Counted from the first letter of the stretch, positions 1 through 6,658 are shown. The stretch is 13,525 bases of DNA from Candidatus Thorarchaeota archaeon MP8T_1 (GCA_002825465.1 PJER01000059.1:1-13525); one strand, 5' to 3'. Made by a program: numbers and translations. The notes: generated by a model not told the origin, from the sequence alone.

Positions 1-392
1 TCCAAATCTATCTTTTCAGGACATCCTTCAGTAACATCAGGTCTTGTTCTCCCTCGATTTTTCAGATATCTAACTATCACACGAAAATATGATAGTCTAC
101 GAGTCATATCTAAGAAAATCAAGGTGTCTGCAGCATCAGATCGCATCTTGAGAGTTGATGTATAATTCCCATCCATGACCCATGATTCTGATTCAATCAG
201 ATTCTTGACCTTGTTCACCCAATCATCTTTTGGAGTCTCCACCCAGTTTGGATTCCAGTAATATTTGTCTAAGTGAACCACTGGAATACCAAGAATTCTA
301 CCGATTCTCTCACAAACTGTAGATTTTCCTGATCCACTTGGTCCAAGAATTAGTATCCTTTTCATTGAAGTATCAGGAAATACTGGTTGCAT
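1..392 (-). CDS. P-loop nucleotide kinase, adenylate kinase/FlaR-like (partial, C-terminus outside window)
   Basis: The reading frame is open from an ATG at 392 to the window edge, giving 130 codons, so the C-terminus is missing. A Walker A motif GPSGSGKST lies at about residues 17-25. It is followed by IPVVHLDKYYW, then WVMDGNY near residue 72, TLIFLD near 90, and an RGRTRP motif. This order (P-loop, HLDxxYW, DGNY, FLD, GRTRPD) is typical of the small adenylate-kinase-like family often annotated 'topology modulation protein FlaR'. Members are soluble P-loop phosphotransferases whose true substrate is mostly unknown. An in-frame ATG at 365 (MKRILILGPSG) is where relatives usually start. I kept 392 because a TATA-like AAAAAATA at 424-431 would place the transcript start near 400, ahead of both. 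Assignment to the family is confident; the substrate is not known. Confidence 0.8.
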   Translation of the reverse strand, partial: MQPVFPDTSMKRILILGPSGSGKSTVCERIGRILGIPVVHLDKYYWNPNWVETPKDDWVNKVKNLIESESWVMDGNYTSTLKMRSDAADTLIFLDMTRRLSYFRVIVRYLKNRGRTRPDVTEGCPEKIDL

Positions 393-423
393 TTCATTTA
401 CAACCAATTAAACCATCCTTTCG

Positions 424-431
424 TATTTTTT
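424..431 (-). promoter_or_regulatory. TATA-like promoter element of the kinase gene
   Basis: On the minus strand this reads ACCAAAAAATACG, an A-rich box preceded by ACC as a possible BRE. Its centre lies about 35 nt before the ATG at 392, so transcription would start about 10 nt upstream of that codon. This is inferred from spacing only. Confidence 0.3.
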
Positions 432-455
432 GGTCCTGTACTCAAAAATTCAGAA

Positions 456-1406
456 TTAAGCATCAAAATTCAGTGTAATTTCAAGAACTCGAACAAGTTC
501 TTTGTATCGATTACGAATTGTGACCTCTGTGACCCTTGAAGCATTAGCTATCTCTCTCTGAGTCCGTCTATCATCTTCGAGTATTCCAGCTATGTATAGC
601 GCAGCTCCAGCGATTCCATTAGGTGCTTTTCCTATTGTAACATACTTTTCCTTCGCCTGTTGAATTATTTCAGTGGCTCTCATTACAGTTCTTCCATTAA
701 GCATAAGATCAGAGGATAATCTTGGTATCAGATCTCTAGCTGATGGAAGTGGCATGTCAATTTTAATTTTAGAAACAACTAGGCGAACCGCGTGGCCAAT
801 CTTTTTCCTATCAACATTCGTTTCAGTAGCAATCTCATCAAGTGACCTCGGAATTCTATGAATCCTGCATGCAAGGTAGACTGATGCTGCAACTACGGAT
901 TCGATACTTCTTCCTCTCACTATCCTCTTCATCAATGATTTCCTGTAGACTAAAGCGGCAGTCTCTCGAATATCACGAGGTATTCCTAGCTGAGAGGAGA
1001 GTCTATGCATCTCACTCATAGCGATACTAAGATTCCTATCTTGTGAACTATGGATTCTACTTCTAATATGCCATTTTCTCATTCTATACATGGCTGCACG
1101 AGTAGTACTCTTGAGAGAATTACCACTTGCATCCCTATTTCGCCAATCAATCATTGTTGAAATCCCCTTGTCAGCAATAGTCAGTGTCATTGGTGCCCCA
1201 GTTCTAGCCCTTGCATCTCTCTCTTCAGATGTAAAGGCTCTCCATTCTGGTCCTGAATCAGTAATATGATCTGATGCTACAAGACCACATGTAGTACATG
1301 TATGTTCACCTCGAACATAATCCTCAGTGAATATACGCTGTCCACATCCAACACAAACCCTTGTTCTACTAGTTTGATTGCCTTTAGTACTAGCCAAATT
1401 TTTCAT
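456..1406 (-). CDS. tfb: Transcription initiation factor B (TFB, archaeal TFIIB)
   Basis: TFB binds the TBP-TATA complex, reads the BRE and recruits RNA polymerase. Numbering here is from the upstream GTG at 1415, giving 319 residues. The N-terminal zinc ribbon has C21, C24, C40 and C43. The B-reader/linker contains SGPEWRAF (54-61) and RTGAPMTLTIADKG, the most diagnostic stretch of the family. Two cyclin folds follow at about 125-208 and 219-303, with the typical SVVAASVYLACR and GIAGAALYIAG helices. Length is normal and no domain is broken. I prefer the ATG at 1406 because a Shine-Dalgarno AAGGTG sits just upstream and overlaps the GTG at 1415, leaving that GTG without a usable site. The gene lies about 100 nt downstream of the microprotein gene on the same strand, so co-transcription is possible. 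Archaea often carry several TFB paralogues; whether this is the general one cannot be told here. Confidence 0.96.
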   Translation of the reverse strand: MKNLASTKGNQTSRTRVCVGCGQRIFTEDYVRGEHTCTTCGLVASDHITDSGPEWRAFTSEERDARARTGAPMTLTIADKGISTMIDWRNRDASGNSLKSTTRAAMYRMRKWHIRSRIHSSQDRNLSIAMSEMHRLSSQLGIPRDIRETAALVYRKSLMKRIVRGRSIESVVAASVYLACRIHRIPRSLDEIATETNVDRKKIGHAVRLVVSKIKIDMPLPSARDLIPRLSSDLMLNGRTVMRATEIIQQAKEKYVTIGKAPNGIAGAALYIAGILEDDRRTQREIANASRVTEVTIRNRYKELVRVLEITLNFDA

Positions 1407-1509
1407 ACTCAACACCTTGTTAAAAAATGAACAACATAGATCTACTTTGAGTGTCCATCAATGAAATTGAGAACTCTTATTCACACTATCAAAATACTAG
1501 AATGAAACC

Positions 1510-1647
1510 TTAGTCAACTAGTAAATCTAGTATTCGTATACTTCTATGAAATACTTCACACTTGCATTCTTCACATCCACCATCGAAATTTGTATGGTCT
1601 TTACGATTATGACCACAAGTACAGTGGTCAAACGATCTTGTACTCAT
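1510..1647 (-). CDS. Cys/His-rich putative zinc-binding microprotein, copy 1
   Basis: This 45-residue protein carries C9, C11, C25, C28 and C30 plus H8, H13 and H18 in the pattern CxCGHxRxxHxxFDGxCxxCxC. That is enough ligands for one, perhaps two, zinc sites. The start is fixed by a strong ribosome binding site AGAGGTGA at 1653-1660, 5 nt before the ATG at 1647; an in-frame upstream ATG at 1698 has no such site. A paralogue lies at 6900-7037 with 30/45 identical residues and exactly the same length, and two long stretches of the DNA are identical, so translation of this frame is well supported. The C-terminus is short and hydrophobic/charged with no further domain. It is flanked by a small ORF upstream and TFB downstream on the same strand. 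Similar CxCGH-H-GxCxxC motifs occur in small uncharacterised prokaryotic proteins. The function is unknown; a nucleic-acid or protein-binding zinc module is a guess. Confidence 0.85.
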   Translation of the reverse strand: MSTRSFDHCTCGHNRKDHTNFDGGCEECKCEVFHRSIRILDLLVD

Positions 1648-1652
1648 TTTTT

Positions 1653-1660
1653 TCACCTCT
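1653..1660 (-). promoter_or_regulatory. Shine-Dalgarno site that sets the microprotein copy 1 start
   Basis: AGAGGTGA on the minus strand matches the archaeal 16S anti-SD almost fully and lies 5 nt from the ATG at 1647. The second copy has the same octamer at 6888-6895 with 4 nt spacing. Confidence 0.75.
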
Positions 1661-1663
1661 TTC

Positions 1664-1825
1664 TTATTCATATAATTGCAATTTTTCCTTTGATTCAATA
1701 TCTAGCTTTTTTTCCAAAGCCTTTTCTTGAATCATTTTCAGCATTCTATGTGGCCCATTTCCACTAGTTATACGGTTTCTTTCATAACTGATTTTCGAAT
1801 TGATCTTCATATCTTCCATTTTCAT
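1664..1825 (-). CDS. Small charged ORF upstream of microprotein copy 1
   Basis: A 53-codon frame runs from an ATG at 1825 to a TAA at 1664-1666, ending 16 nt before the microprotein start. The product is rich in Lys, Glu, Met and Ile, begins MKMEDMKINSK and ends EKLQLYE. The last 25 residues could form an amphipathic helix. There is no cysteine, signal peptide or membrane segment, and I recognise no family. Support for expression comes from a TATA-like ATAATATA about 25 nt before the ATG, which would make a leaderless message, and from its tight spacing to a gene with a strong ribosome binding site. In-frame ATGs at 1819 and 1810 are alternatives. It could equally be a 5' leader with a chance open frame. 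Confidence 0.45.
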   Translation of the reverse strand: MKMEDMKINSKISYERNRITSGNGPHRMLKMIQEKALEKKLDIESKEKLQLYE

Positions 1826-1845
1826 ATCCTACTATAATGAGAACA

Positions 1846-1853
1846 GTATATTA
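1846..1853 (-). promoter_or_regulatory. TATA-like element for the small ORF/microprotein/TFB direction
   Basis: The minus strand reads ATAATATA here. The centre is about 25 nt upstream of the ATG at 1825, the usual archaeal TATA-to-start distance for a leaderless transcript. No other equally good box lies between here and the microprotein gene. Confidence 0.4.
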
Positions 1854-2000
1854 TCCAGACTAAATCTGTGATTTCTGAAAAGCAGATACTCTAAATACCA
1901 GAGAAAAAGGTCTGGTTACGTTTCATTTATTGTTAAACTGTCTCTTCCAAATTCTCACTTTGTGCAGTCTTCTATCCCCAAGGACCTTAATAAACTTAGG

Positions 2001-2023
2001 TATTCATTTGAGAAAAATGAATA
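2001..2023. repeat. Perfect 9-bp inverted repeat with 5-nt loop
   Basis: TATTCATTT (2001-2009) and AAATGAATA (2015-2023) are exact reverse complements around GAGAA. The repeat lies in the divergent region between the leftward microprotein/TFB group and the rightward flavoprotein gene, about 60 nt before the latter's TATA box. It may be a regulator binding site or an RNA hairpin; AT-rich composition makes chance occurrence less unlikely. Confidence 0.5.
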
Positions 2024-2063
2024 TCTCCATCATTCTTGTAATCGAGCGATACCTTACAATTTA

Positions 2064-2077
2064 TTAACAATTGTTAA
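2064..2077. promoter_or_regulatory. 14-bp palindrome TTAACAATTGTTAA, candidate operator
   Basis: This is a perfect uninterrupted 14-bp palindrome whose right end abuts the A-rich box AAAATTATAATA of the flavoprotein promoter, so it covers the position of the BRE. A dimeric repressor bound here would block TFB entry. The location next to a redox gene hints at redox or oxygen control, which is inference. Confidence 0.5.
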
Positions 2078-2078
2078 A

Positions 2079-2088
2079 AATTATAATA
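2079..2088 (+). promoter_or_regulatory. TATA box of the flavoprotein gene
   Basis: AATTATAATA lies directly right of the palindrome. Its centre predicts transcription starting near 2109, which would fall after the ATG at 2101 and before the in-frame ATG at 2125. Confidence 0.45.
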
Positions 2089-2100
2089 TGATGACTACCA

Positions 2101-3063
2101 ATGCAACGGAGTAATGATGCTAATATGACTATAGATAAAAGAAACCAGTTCGATGTTTCTATTATTGGTGGTGGACCCGCAGGACTATCTGCTGGGATAA
2201 TAGCTGCTTACAAGGGCCTCAGAACAGCTGTGTTTGAAGGTGGAACCTGGGGTGGTTTACTATCAACAATATATCCTCACAAACAAGTATTCAATTATCC
2301 AGGCACTCCAAAAATCATGGCATCTCATTTGGTTGCTGAGTGGGTTCGTCAGGCTGCTGACTTGGGAGTTCGATTGATTAAGGAACGAGTCACAGAAATA
2401 ACAAGTGAGAAGAATATCATCACTACTGAAGATAAATACAAGGCTCAGGTCATCATCATTGCAACAGGAATGCGTCCTAATACACTAGGAATCCCAGGTG
2501 AAATTGAATTTACAAGGAAAAATAGTGGTGTTTATCCATATGTGACTGACCCTGAATTATTCCGTGACAAGAAAGTATTGGTAGTGGGTGGTGGTGATAC
2601 TGCTATTGATGCAGTGATAGACGCACATGATGTGGCTAATGAAATTTGGATTGCACATAGAAAGGATGAATTTCGTGCTGCAGAAACCCGAGTAGATTCC
2701 GTAATCGATGAGAAGATGGCATCAATTCTCTACAACACAGAACTCGTAGAAATTAGAGGAGAATCTGAGGTAGAAGAAGTCACCCTTCAAAATAATGAAA
2801 CCAATGAAAAATGGAGTTTGAAAGTAGATCGAGTGATAATTGCAGTGGGATTAGTTCCAAATATAGAGGTCTTTCATAATCTCGGCCTCAAAATGAATGG
2901 AAAATTCATAGTAGTCGATACTGAAATGCGGACAAATATTGAAGGAGTCTTTGCCGCTGGAGACATAATCTCAGTGTACCAGTTAGCTTCAGTGGCTGCG
3001 GCTCAAGGTGCACTTGCTGCTCATAATGCCTACAAGTATATCCGGAAACCTTACTGGGCGTGA
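2101..3063 (+). CDS. Cysteine-free thioredoxin-reductase-like flavoprotein, probable ferredoxin/flavodoxin:NAD(P)+ reductase type
   Basis: The protein has 320 residues with the low-Mr thioredoxin reductase fold. The N-terminal FAD-binding GGGPAG is at 23-28, ATG at 121-123, the inserted NAD(P)H domain has GGGDTA at 163-168, and AAGD near 285-288 ends the FAD site. HRKDEFRA (186-193) carries basic residues R187, K188 and R192, which in this family contact the NADPH 2'-phosphate. At the place of the redox CATCD the sequence reads PYVTD (146-150), and the whole protein has no cysteine. Thioredoxin cannot therefore be reduced by a thiol relay. The segment with YPH...FNYPGTPKI recalls the ferredoxin-NADP+ reductases of this fold (YumC type). 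Without experiment the partner is open; the diiron flavoprotein 98 nt downstream is the obvious candidate. The start may be 2125 (MTIDKRNQFDV) judging from the promoter position. Confidence 0.88.
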   Translation: MQRSNDANMTIDKRNQFDVSIIGGGPAGLSAGIIAAYKGLRTAVFEGGTWGGLLSTIYPHKQVFNYPGTPKIMASHLVAEWVRQAADLGVRLIKERVTEITSEKNIITTEDKYKAQVIIIATGMRPNTLGIPGEIEFTRKNSGVYPYVTDPELFRDKKVLVVGGGDTAIDAVIDAHDVANEIWIAHRKDEFRAAETRVDSVIDEKMASILYNTELVEIRGESEVEEVTLQNNETNEKWSLKVDRVIIAVGLVPNIEVFHNLGLKMNGKFIVVDTEMRTNIEGVFAAGDIISVYQLASVAAAQGALAAHNAYKYIRKPYWA

Positions 3064-3160
3064 TTTCCTATTCATGACTCTTCTAGGATACTCACTTTCA
3101 ATATAGAAACTACTTACTTTATTAATGAAAAAACTATAGTTAAACAAGAAGTGACGAAGA

Positions 3161-4351
3161 ATGAAACCTTTTGAAGTTGTAAAGGATGTCTATTGGGTTG
3201 GTGCAATTGACTATAATGTGCGTAATTTCCATGGCTACAGCTATACGACACATCATGGAACAACGTACAATGCGTACTTGGTAGTGGGAGAAAAAATCGC
3301 GCTTGTTGATGCAGTTCTAGGTTCGTTTTCAGAAGAGATGTTTTCAAGAATTTCTGAGATAACTCCACTTGAGAAAATTGATTATTTAATCTCAAATCAC
3401 ACTGAAATGGATCATTCTGGTGCAATACCCTACGCACTAGAGAGGATGAAGAATACAAAGCTCGTCTGTACTGCAAGAGCTGTTGATGAATTAAAGAAAC
3501 ACTATGCTGATGGATGGGACATCCAGACGGTCAAAACAGGTGATGAGATTGATCTGGGAGGGAAAACCCTCAGATTCTACGAGGCTCCAATGCTACATTG
3601 GCCTGAAACAATGTTCACATACTATGTAGAAGAACAAGTGCTTATGCCCAATGATGCATTCGGACAACACTATGCAACTGAAAAACGGTTTGCTGATCAA
3701 GTCGATCAATGTGTCCTTTGGAGGGAATCAGAAAAATATTATGCAAATATCCTATGGCCACTTAGTTCAATGGTACAAAGGAAGATTGAAGAGGTAGTCG
3801 AACTTGAACTCCCAATCAAGGTAATAGCTCCATCACATGGCTTAATCTGGAGAGAAAATCCTCTTGAGATTGTTACCCGATACTTAGAGTGGGCCAAAGG
3901 TGAAAGATTCTCAGATAAGATAGTAATCACTTGGGACACAATGTGGGAGAGTACTACAAAACTGGCACGCGCAATTGCTGAGGGAGTAGACAGTGAGAGT
4001 ATTACTCCACTGTTGCGACTAATTCCTCATAGCGATAGAAGTGATATCATGGCAGACATGCTGGAAGCTAGAGGAGTCATTGTTGGAAGTTCTACTCTTC
4101 ATAATGATATTCTTCCAACAGTCGCTCCTATTCTTTCAGACATTGAAGTACTCAAACCTAAAGGAAAAAAGGCAGCAGCATTTGGTTCATATGGTTGGGG
4201 CGGAGGTGCGGTCAAGAAAATCCAAGAAGCTATGGAGCGTGGAAAGATGGATGTTATTATGGAACCGTTTACTGTCAAATGGGTTCCAAATGAAGAAGAT
4301 CTCAGAAGAGCATATGAATTTGGCCAAGAATTCGCTAAGAAAGTAAAATAA
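3161..4351 (+). CDS. fprA: A-type flavoprotein (diiron/FMN), O2 or NO reductase of the FprA/ROO family
   Basis: This cytoplasmic enzyme family reduces O2 to water or NO to N2O with electrons from rubredoxin, F420H2 or NAD(P)H-dependent reductases. The metallo-beta-lactamase domain (about 1-250) has every diiron ligand: H80, E82 and D84 in NHTEMDHSG, H146 in MLHWPE, D165 in MPNDAFG, and H226 in PSHGLIW. The flavodoxin-like domain (about 252-396) carries the FMN phosphate loop TWDTMWESTTK (257-267), GSSTLHNDILP and AFGSYGWGGG. The length of 396 matches the family and no C-terminal rubredoxin or flavin-reductase extension is present. The upstream 98-nt gap has a TATA-like TTTATTAATG near 3118-3127, so it may have its own promoter, though co-transcription with the flavoprotein reductase is also possible. 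The natural substrate (O2 versus NO) cannot be read from these motifs. Confidence 0.95.
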   Translation: MKPFEVVKDVYWVGAIDYNVRNFHGYSYTTHHGTTYNAYLVVGEKIALVDAVLGSFSEEMFSRISEITPLEKIDYLISNHTEMDHSGAIPYALERMKNTKLVCTARAVDELKKHYADGWDIQTVKTGDEIDLGGKTLRFYEAPMLHWPETMFTYYVEEQVLMPNDAFGQHYATEKRFADQVDQCVLWRESEKYYANILWPLSSMVQRKIEEVVELELPIKVIAPSHGLIWRENPLEIVTRYLEWAKGERFSDKIVITWDTMWESTTKLARAIAEGVDSESITPLLRLIPHSDRSDIMADMLEARGVIVGSSTLHNDILPTVAPILSDIEVLKPKGKKAAAFGSYGWGGGAVKKIQEAMERGKMDVIMEPFTVKWVPNEEDLRRAYEFGQEFAKKVK

Positions 4352-4518
4352 TCGCAGTGAATTTTCAGAAAATATTCTCTTTCGAATATATCAAATCAGA
4401 AGATAATTATAGATGGATATTAAAATCGTTATTTGCAGTTGAAAACGTTAGATAGTGATACCTACAAAATAACGAAAGTAGTGACTCATTACCTTCTTGA
4501 ACTACGAGTGAATAATTT

Positions 4519-5400
4519 ATGCCATTGTCTGTAAAAATCGATACATCATTTATAGTGCCATTACTAAAACATCTCTCAAAACCCAGCAAAGATTCGTTGA
4601 TTGAGATTACCAACCACGAAGCTGCAAAGAAGACACATGTCCATGCACTTCGAACACGAAACACTACGCAGAGTGTTAGTTCATTCTGGAAGCAGATTAT
4701 GAATGAACTATCAAAGAAGAAGAATCTGATAGACTATGTCAAACAGAGTCTAACCTTTATCCATAATGAAACTGATGCTTTCGATAAACTACTAAAAGAT
4801 CTCTGGAAAGAATTTCCAGAAGGAACACACCTGAGAAGTGTTCTATATACTAACCTGGGATATGATATAGGGATAGTTTCAGAGGGGTGCGCGCTCATCA
4901 ACATAGGACATGAGGATTTTCACAAGAATCCACAGGAGATTCTCTTTATGTCAATGCACGAGCTACATCACGTAGTCTATACAGCTTACAATTCATTTTT
5001 TGATCTTACCCAAGTTCACCGATATGACCAACTAAGTGATGTTGTGAAGTATTGCACACATATGGAAGGTCTTGCGGTTTACAGCACATTGGAGCCAAGG
5101 AAGTCAGCTAATGTTCTGAATAATAGAGACTACCAACTTTTCTTGGATGAAAAAGCAAGAATAAAACGCGTTTCTGAGTACTTTGACATACTGACTAATC
5201 TAGAGGTTCGTGGTGATGCCTCTCTTCAAGAAGAAGATTGGGGTGTCCTTGGAAGAATGAGTGATAGGGACAGGCTATGGTATGTTGCAGGAGCTCACAT
5301 GGCTCAACTAATTGATGAAAAACTTGGACATGATACGCTAGTCGAAACAATTCGTATGGGTCCTGACTACTTTTTCAAGATGTACCATGAATCGTTTTGA
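4519..5400 (+). CDS. Putative zinc-dependent metallopeptidase-like protein (HELHH)
   Basis: The protein has 293 residues and no signal peptide or membrane segment. The central motif MSMHELHHVVY (HExxH with H147, E148, H151) sits on a predicted helix. HMEGLAVY (181-188) follows 32 residues later and could supply the third zinc ligand, E183, as in gluzincin-type peptidases. The N-terminal 100 residues are helical and charged, and the C-terminal 90 residues contain WYVAGAHMAQLIDEKLG, resembling helices that close the active site in DUF2268/DUF5700-like proteins. Family membership is from motif recall only. The gene stands alone downstream of fprA with a 167-nt gap and converges with the BON gene. 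It could be a degenerate member, but both zinc histidines and the catalytic glutamate are intact. Confidence 0.7.
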   Translation: MPLSVKIDTSFIVPLLKHLSKPSKDSLIEITNHEAAKKTHVHALRTRNTTQSVSSFWKQIMNELSKKKNLIDYVKQSLTFIHNETDAFDKLLKDLWKEFPEGTHLRSVLYTNLGYDIGIVSEGCALINIGHEDFHKNPQEILFMSMHELHHVVYTAYNSFFDLTQVHRYDQLSDVVKYCTHMEGLAVYSTLEPRKSANVLNNRDYQLFLDEKARIKRVSEYFDILTNLEVRGDASLQEEDWGVLGRMSDRDRLWYVAGAHMAQLIDEKLGHDTLVETIRMGPDYFFKMYHESF

Positions 5401-5426
5401 ATATCTGATTAAAAAGAAGATTGTAA

Positions 5427-5447
5427 GAAGCAGAATAAGTCTGCTTC
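5427..5447. terminator. Hairpin between convergent genes
   Basis: GAAGCAGA (5427-5434) and TCTGCTTC (5440-5447) form a perfect 8-bp stem with a 5-nt loop, lying in the 55-nt gap between the ends of the peptidase-like and BON genes. No strong T-run follows on either strand, so it may act in RNA stabilisation rather than termination; archaeal termination usually relies on T-tracts. Confidence 0.4.
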
Positions 5448-5455
5448 AAGGATGA

Positions 5456-6118
5456 TTATTTCACATGCAACCGATCTTTTACATCTCTAACACCAAGGGT
5501 GTTGTATGCAAATTCCAGTGCAGAATCACACAATGCTCGGGTTGCCAAGTTGCCTGATAATGTGACCACTCCATCCGTCACCTTGACATCTATGTCATCG
5601 GTATTCAACAGATAGCTGCGATCTATCGCATTGATGATATCTGTTGCAACCACCTTGTCAGATATTTCCTCTGTAGGAACTACTGTCAGCTTATTGTCAA
5701 TATCAACGACACCAATCACATCTGAAGCTAGTTGTTGAGCTCTTGATATTTTCCAGTAGGCTTCGACATATCCCTCAAGTGTCACTTTCCCTTTATTCAC
5801 CCTTACCTGAATATTCTCATTGCTAGTACTATCATTCCACTCAAGTTGTTTCTTGATACTCTCTTCGATCTGTGAGTCAGTAAGAAGTTTTGTAGAGGAT
5901 GGGAATTTCACAGAGGAGTTATTCTTTACATGTTTAATTCCAGGAATCTTCCAAACATCAAATAATGCAGCTTCTTTTGCTGCGTAACTGGGAACTGTAC
6001 CTTCCAGAGACACAATTCCATCTGTTACATCGACTTGAATGTCTGATGCGTCAATTCGATTATCCCAATATAGCATCTCTATAACGGCTTTCTTGATTTG
6101 TTCATCTTTTGATTTCAT
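5456..6118 (-). CDS. Triple BON-domain protein
   Basis: Three consecutive BON domains fill the protein. Numbered from the upstream ATG at 6142 (228 residues), they span about 12-80, 90-157 and 163-228. Each shows the pattern of a helix (IKKAVIEML, IEESIKKQLEW, ATDIINAID), then IxVxVxxGxVxLxGxV (IQVDVTDGIVSLEGTV, IQVRVNKGKVTLEGYV, IDVKVTDGVVTLSGNL), then a helix ending in GVxxVxxxL. BON domains are thought to bind phospholipids or other hydrophobic ligands. Bacterial versions are periplasmic, but no signal peptide is visible here, so the protein looks cytosolic. I prefer the ATG at 6118 because a TATA-like TTTATTTTA at 6155-6163 predicts a transcript start near 6133, downstream of 6142, and a GGAT lies ahead of 6118. 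It is divergent from the HTH gene. Confidence 0.88.
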   Translation of the reverse strand: MKSKDEQIKKAVIEMLYWDNRIDASDIQVDVTDGIVSLEGTVPSYAAKEAALFDVWKIPGIKHVKNNSSVKFPSSTKLLTDSQIEESIKKQLEWNDSTSNENIQVRVNKGKVTLEGYVEAYWKISRAQQLASDVIGVVDIDNKLTVVPTEEISDKVVATDIINAIDRSYLLNTDDIDVKVTDGVVTLSGNLATRALCDSALEFAYNTLGVRDVKDRLHVK

Positions 6119-6154
6119 TATTTTCTTATCCTTTAGAAACATTATAGAAAGAGA

Positions 6155-6163
6155 TAAAATAAA
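6155..6163 (-). promoter_or_regulatory. TATA-like element of the BON gene
   Basis: The minus strand reads TTTATTTTA, about 26 nt before a predicted start near 6133. It supports the ATG at 6118 over 6142. Confidence 0.4.
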
Positions 6164-6203
6164 TGTTATTATAGAGGAGAAATAGAGATGAAATAAAAGT
6201 AAA

Positions 6204-6210
6204 TTTATAA
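6204..6210 (+). promoter_or_regulatory. TATA box of the small HTH gene
   Basis: TTTATAA lies within AAATTTATAAG. Its centre is 27 nt upstream of the ATG at 6234, the classic distance for a leaderless archaeal message; no Shine-Dalgarno precedes that ATG. Confidence 0.55.
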
Positions 6211-6233
6211 GTGAAAATAATCATAGTATTAGT

Positions 6234-6491
6234 ATGGAATTAGATAGAATTAGAACTAAATCAGAGAAAGAATTAAGATATCGAAGAGGACGAGTAAAGA
6301 ACTATCCACGATTCAAGAAAATACTTGAAAAATACAGAGAAACTGGAGATCCACTCAACCTTGATGATGTTGTGAAATATATGGGGCTATCACACCACAC
6401 TCTACGAAATTATGCCAAAGAATTGAATCTTCAGATGGTTATAATGACTGATGAAGACGGAATTCAGTGGGTTGCTTTCAAAGAAGTCTAA
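6234..6491 (+). CDS. Small basic helix-turn-helix protein
   Basis: The protein has 85 residues. The first 30 are strongly basic (KSEKELRYRRGR, KNYPRFKK). Residues about 43-65, LDDVVKYMGLSHHTLRNYAKEL, have the spacing of an HTH: helix, GLS turn, recognition helix. A short beta segment MVIMTDEDGIQWVAF then resembles a wing. This layout suggests a DNA-binding regulator, perhaps of the divergent BON gene, with which it shares a 91-nt promoter region, or of itself. I do not recognise a named family. The start is supported by a well-placed TATA box and a leaderless layout. Confidence 0.72.
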   Translation: MELDRIRTKSEKELRYRRGRVKNYPRFKKILEKYRETGDPLNLDDVVKYMGLSHHTLRNYAKELNLQMVIMTDEDGIQWVAFKEV

Positions 6492-6518
6492 TATAAAAAG
6501 GATATATAATCCCTATAT

Positions 6519-6533
6519 TTTTCAAATTGAAAA
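6519..6533. repeat. 15-nt palindrome after the HTH gene
   Basis: TTTTCAA-A-TTGAAAA is symmetric about 6526 and begins 28 nt past the HTH stop codon. It could be a small transcript-end hairpin or a binding site; its AT-richness limits confidence. Confidence 0.35.
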
Positions 6534-6626
6534 TTATATGCCTTTATTTATTATTTAAAGGGCTAATAACAACAAATTAATAAGTAAATAATCCAAAACA
6601 CCACTGTAAGACAAGAAATGACCCGC

Positions 6627-6658
6627 CACACTTCAATTCTAATTTCAAAAGAAGTGTG
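6627..6658. repeat. 8-bp perfect inverted repeat, 16-nt loop
   Basis: CACACTTC at 6627-6634 pairs exactly with GAAGTGTG at 6651-6658. It lies upstream of the small ORF and microprotein copy 2. A structured leader or a regulator site is possible; no known RNA family is recognised. Confidence 0.4.

Noticed and set aside
1546..1767. Plus-strand open frame of 73 codons
   Set aside because: It is antisense to the microprotein copy 1 and its small ORF, has no ribosome site, and its Phe/Ile-rich composition is what the opposite strand of the real genes gives.
1984..2001. ACCTT...TTAGGT imperfect repeat near the 9-bp inverted repeat
   Set aside because: Only the outer four bases pair cleanly; not separable from chance in AT-rich DNA.
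3114..3476. Minus-strand open frame of 120 codons
   Set aside because: It lies opposite the start of the diiron flavoprotein gene, whose metal ligands are all intact; the Ser/Leu/His-rich product looks like an antisense shadow.
4041..4346. Plus-strand open frame of 101 codons inside fprA
   Set aside because: It is an out-of-frame shadow of the flavodoxin domain, with no independent start signal.
4365..4385. Possible hairpin after fprA (GAATTTTCAGAAAATATTC)
   Set aside because: The stem needs a bulge and is wholly AT; not convincing as a terminator.
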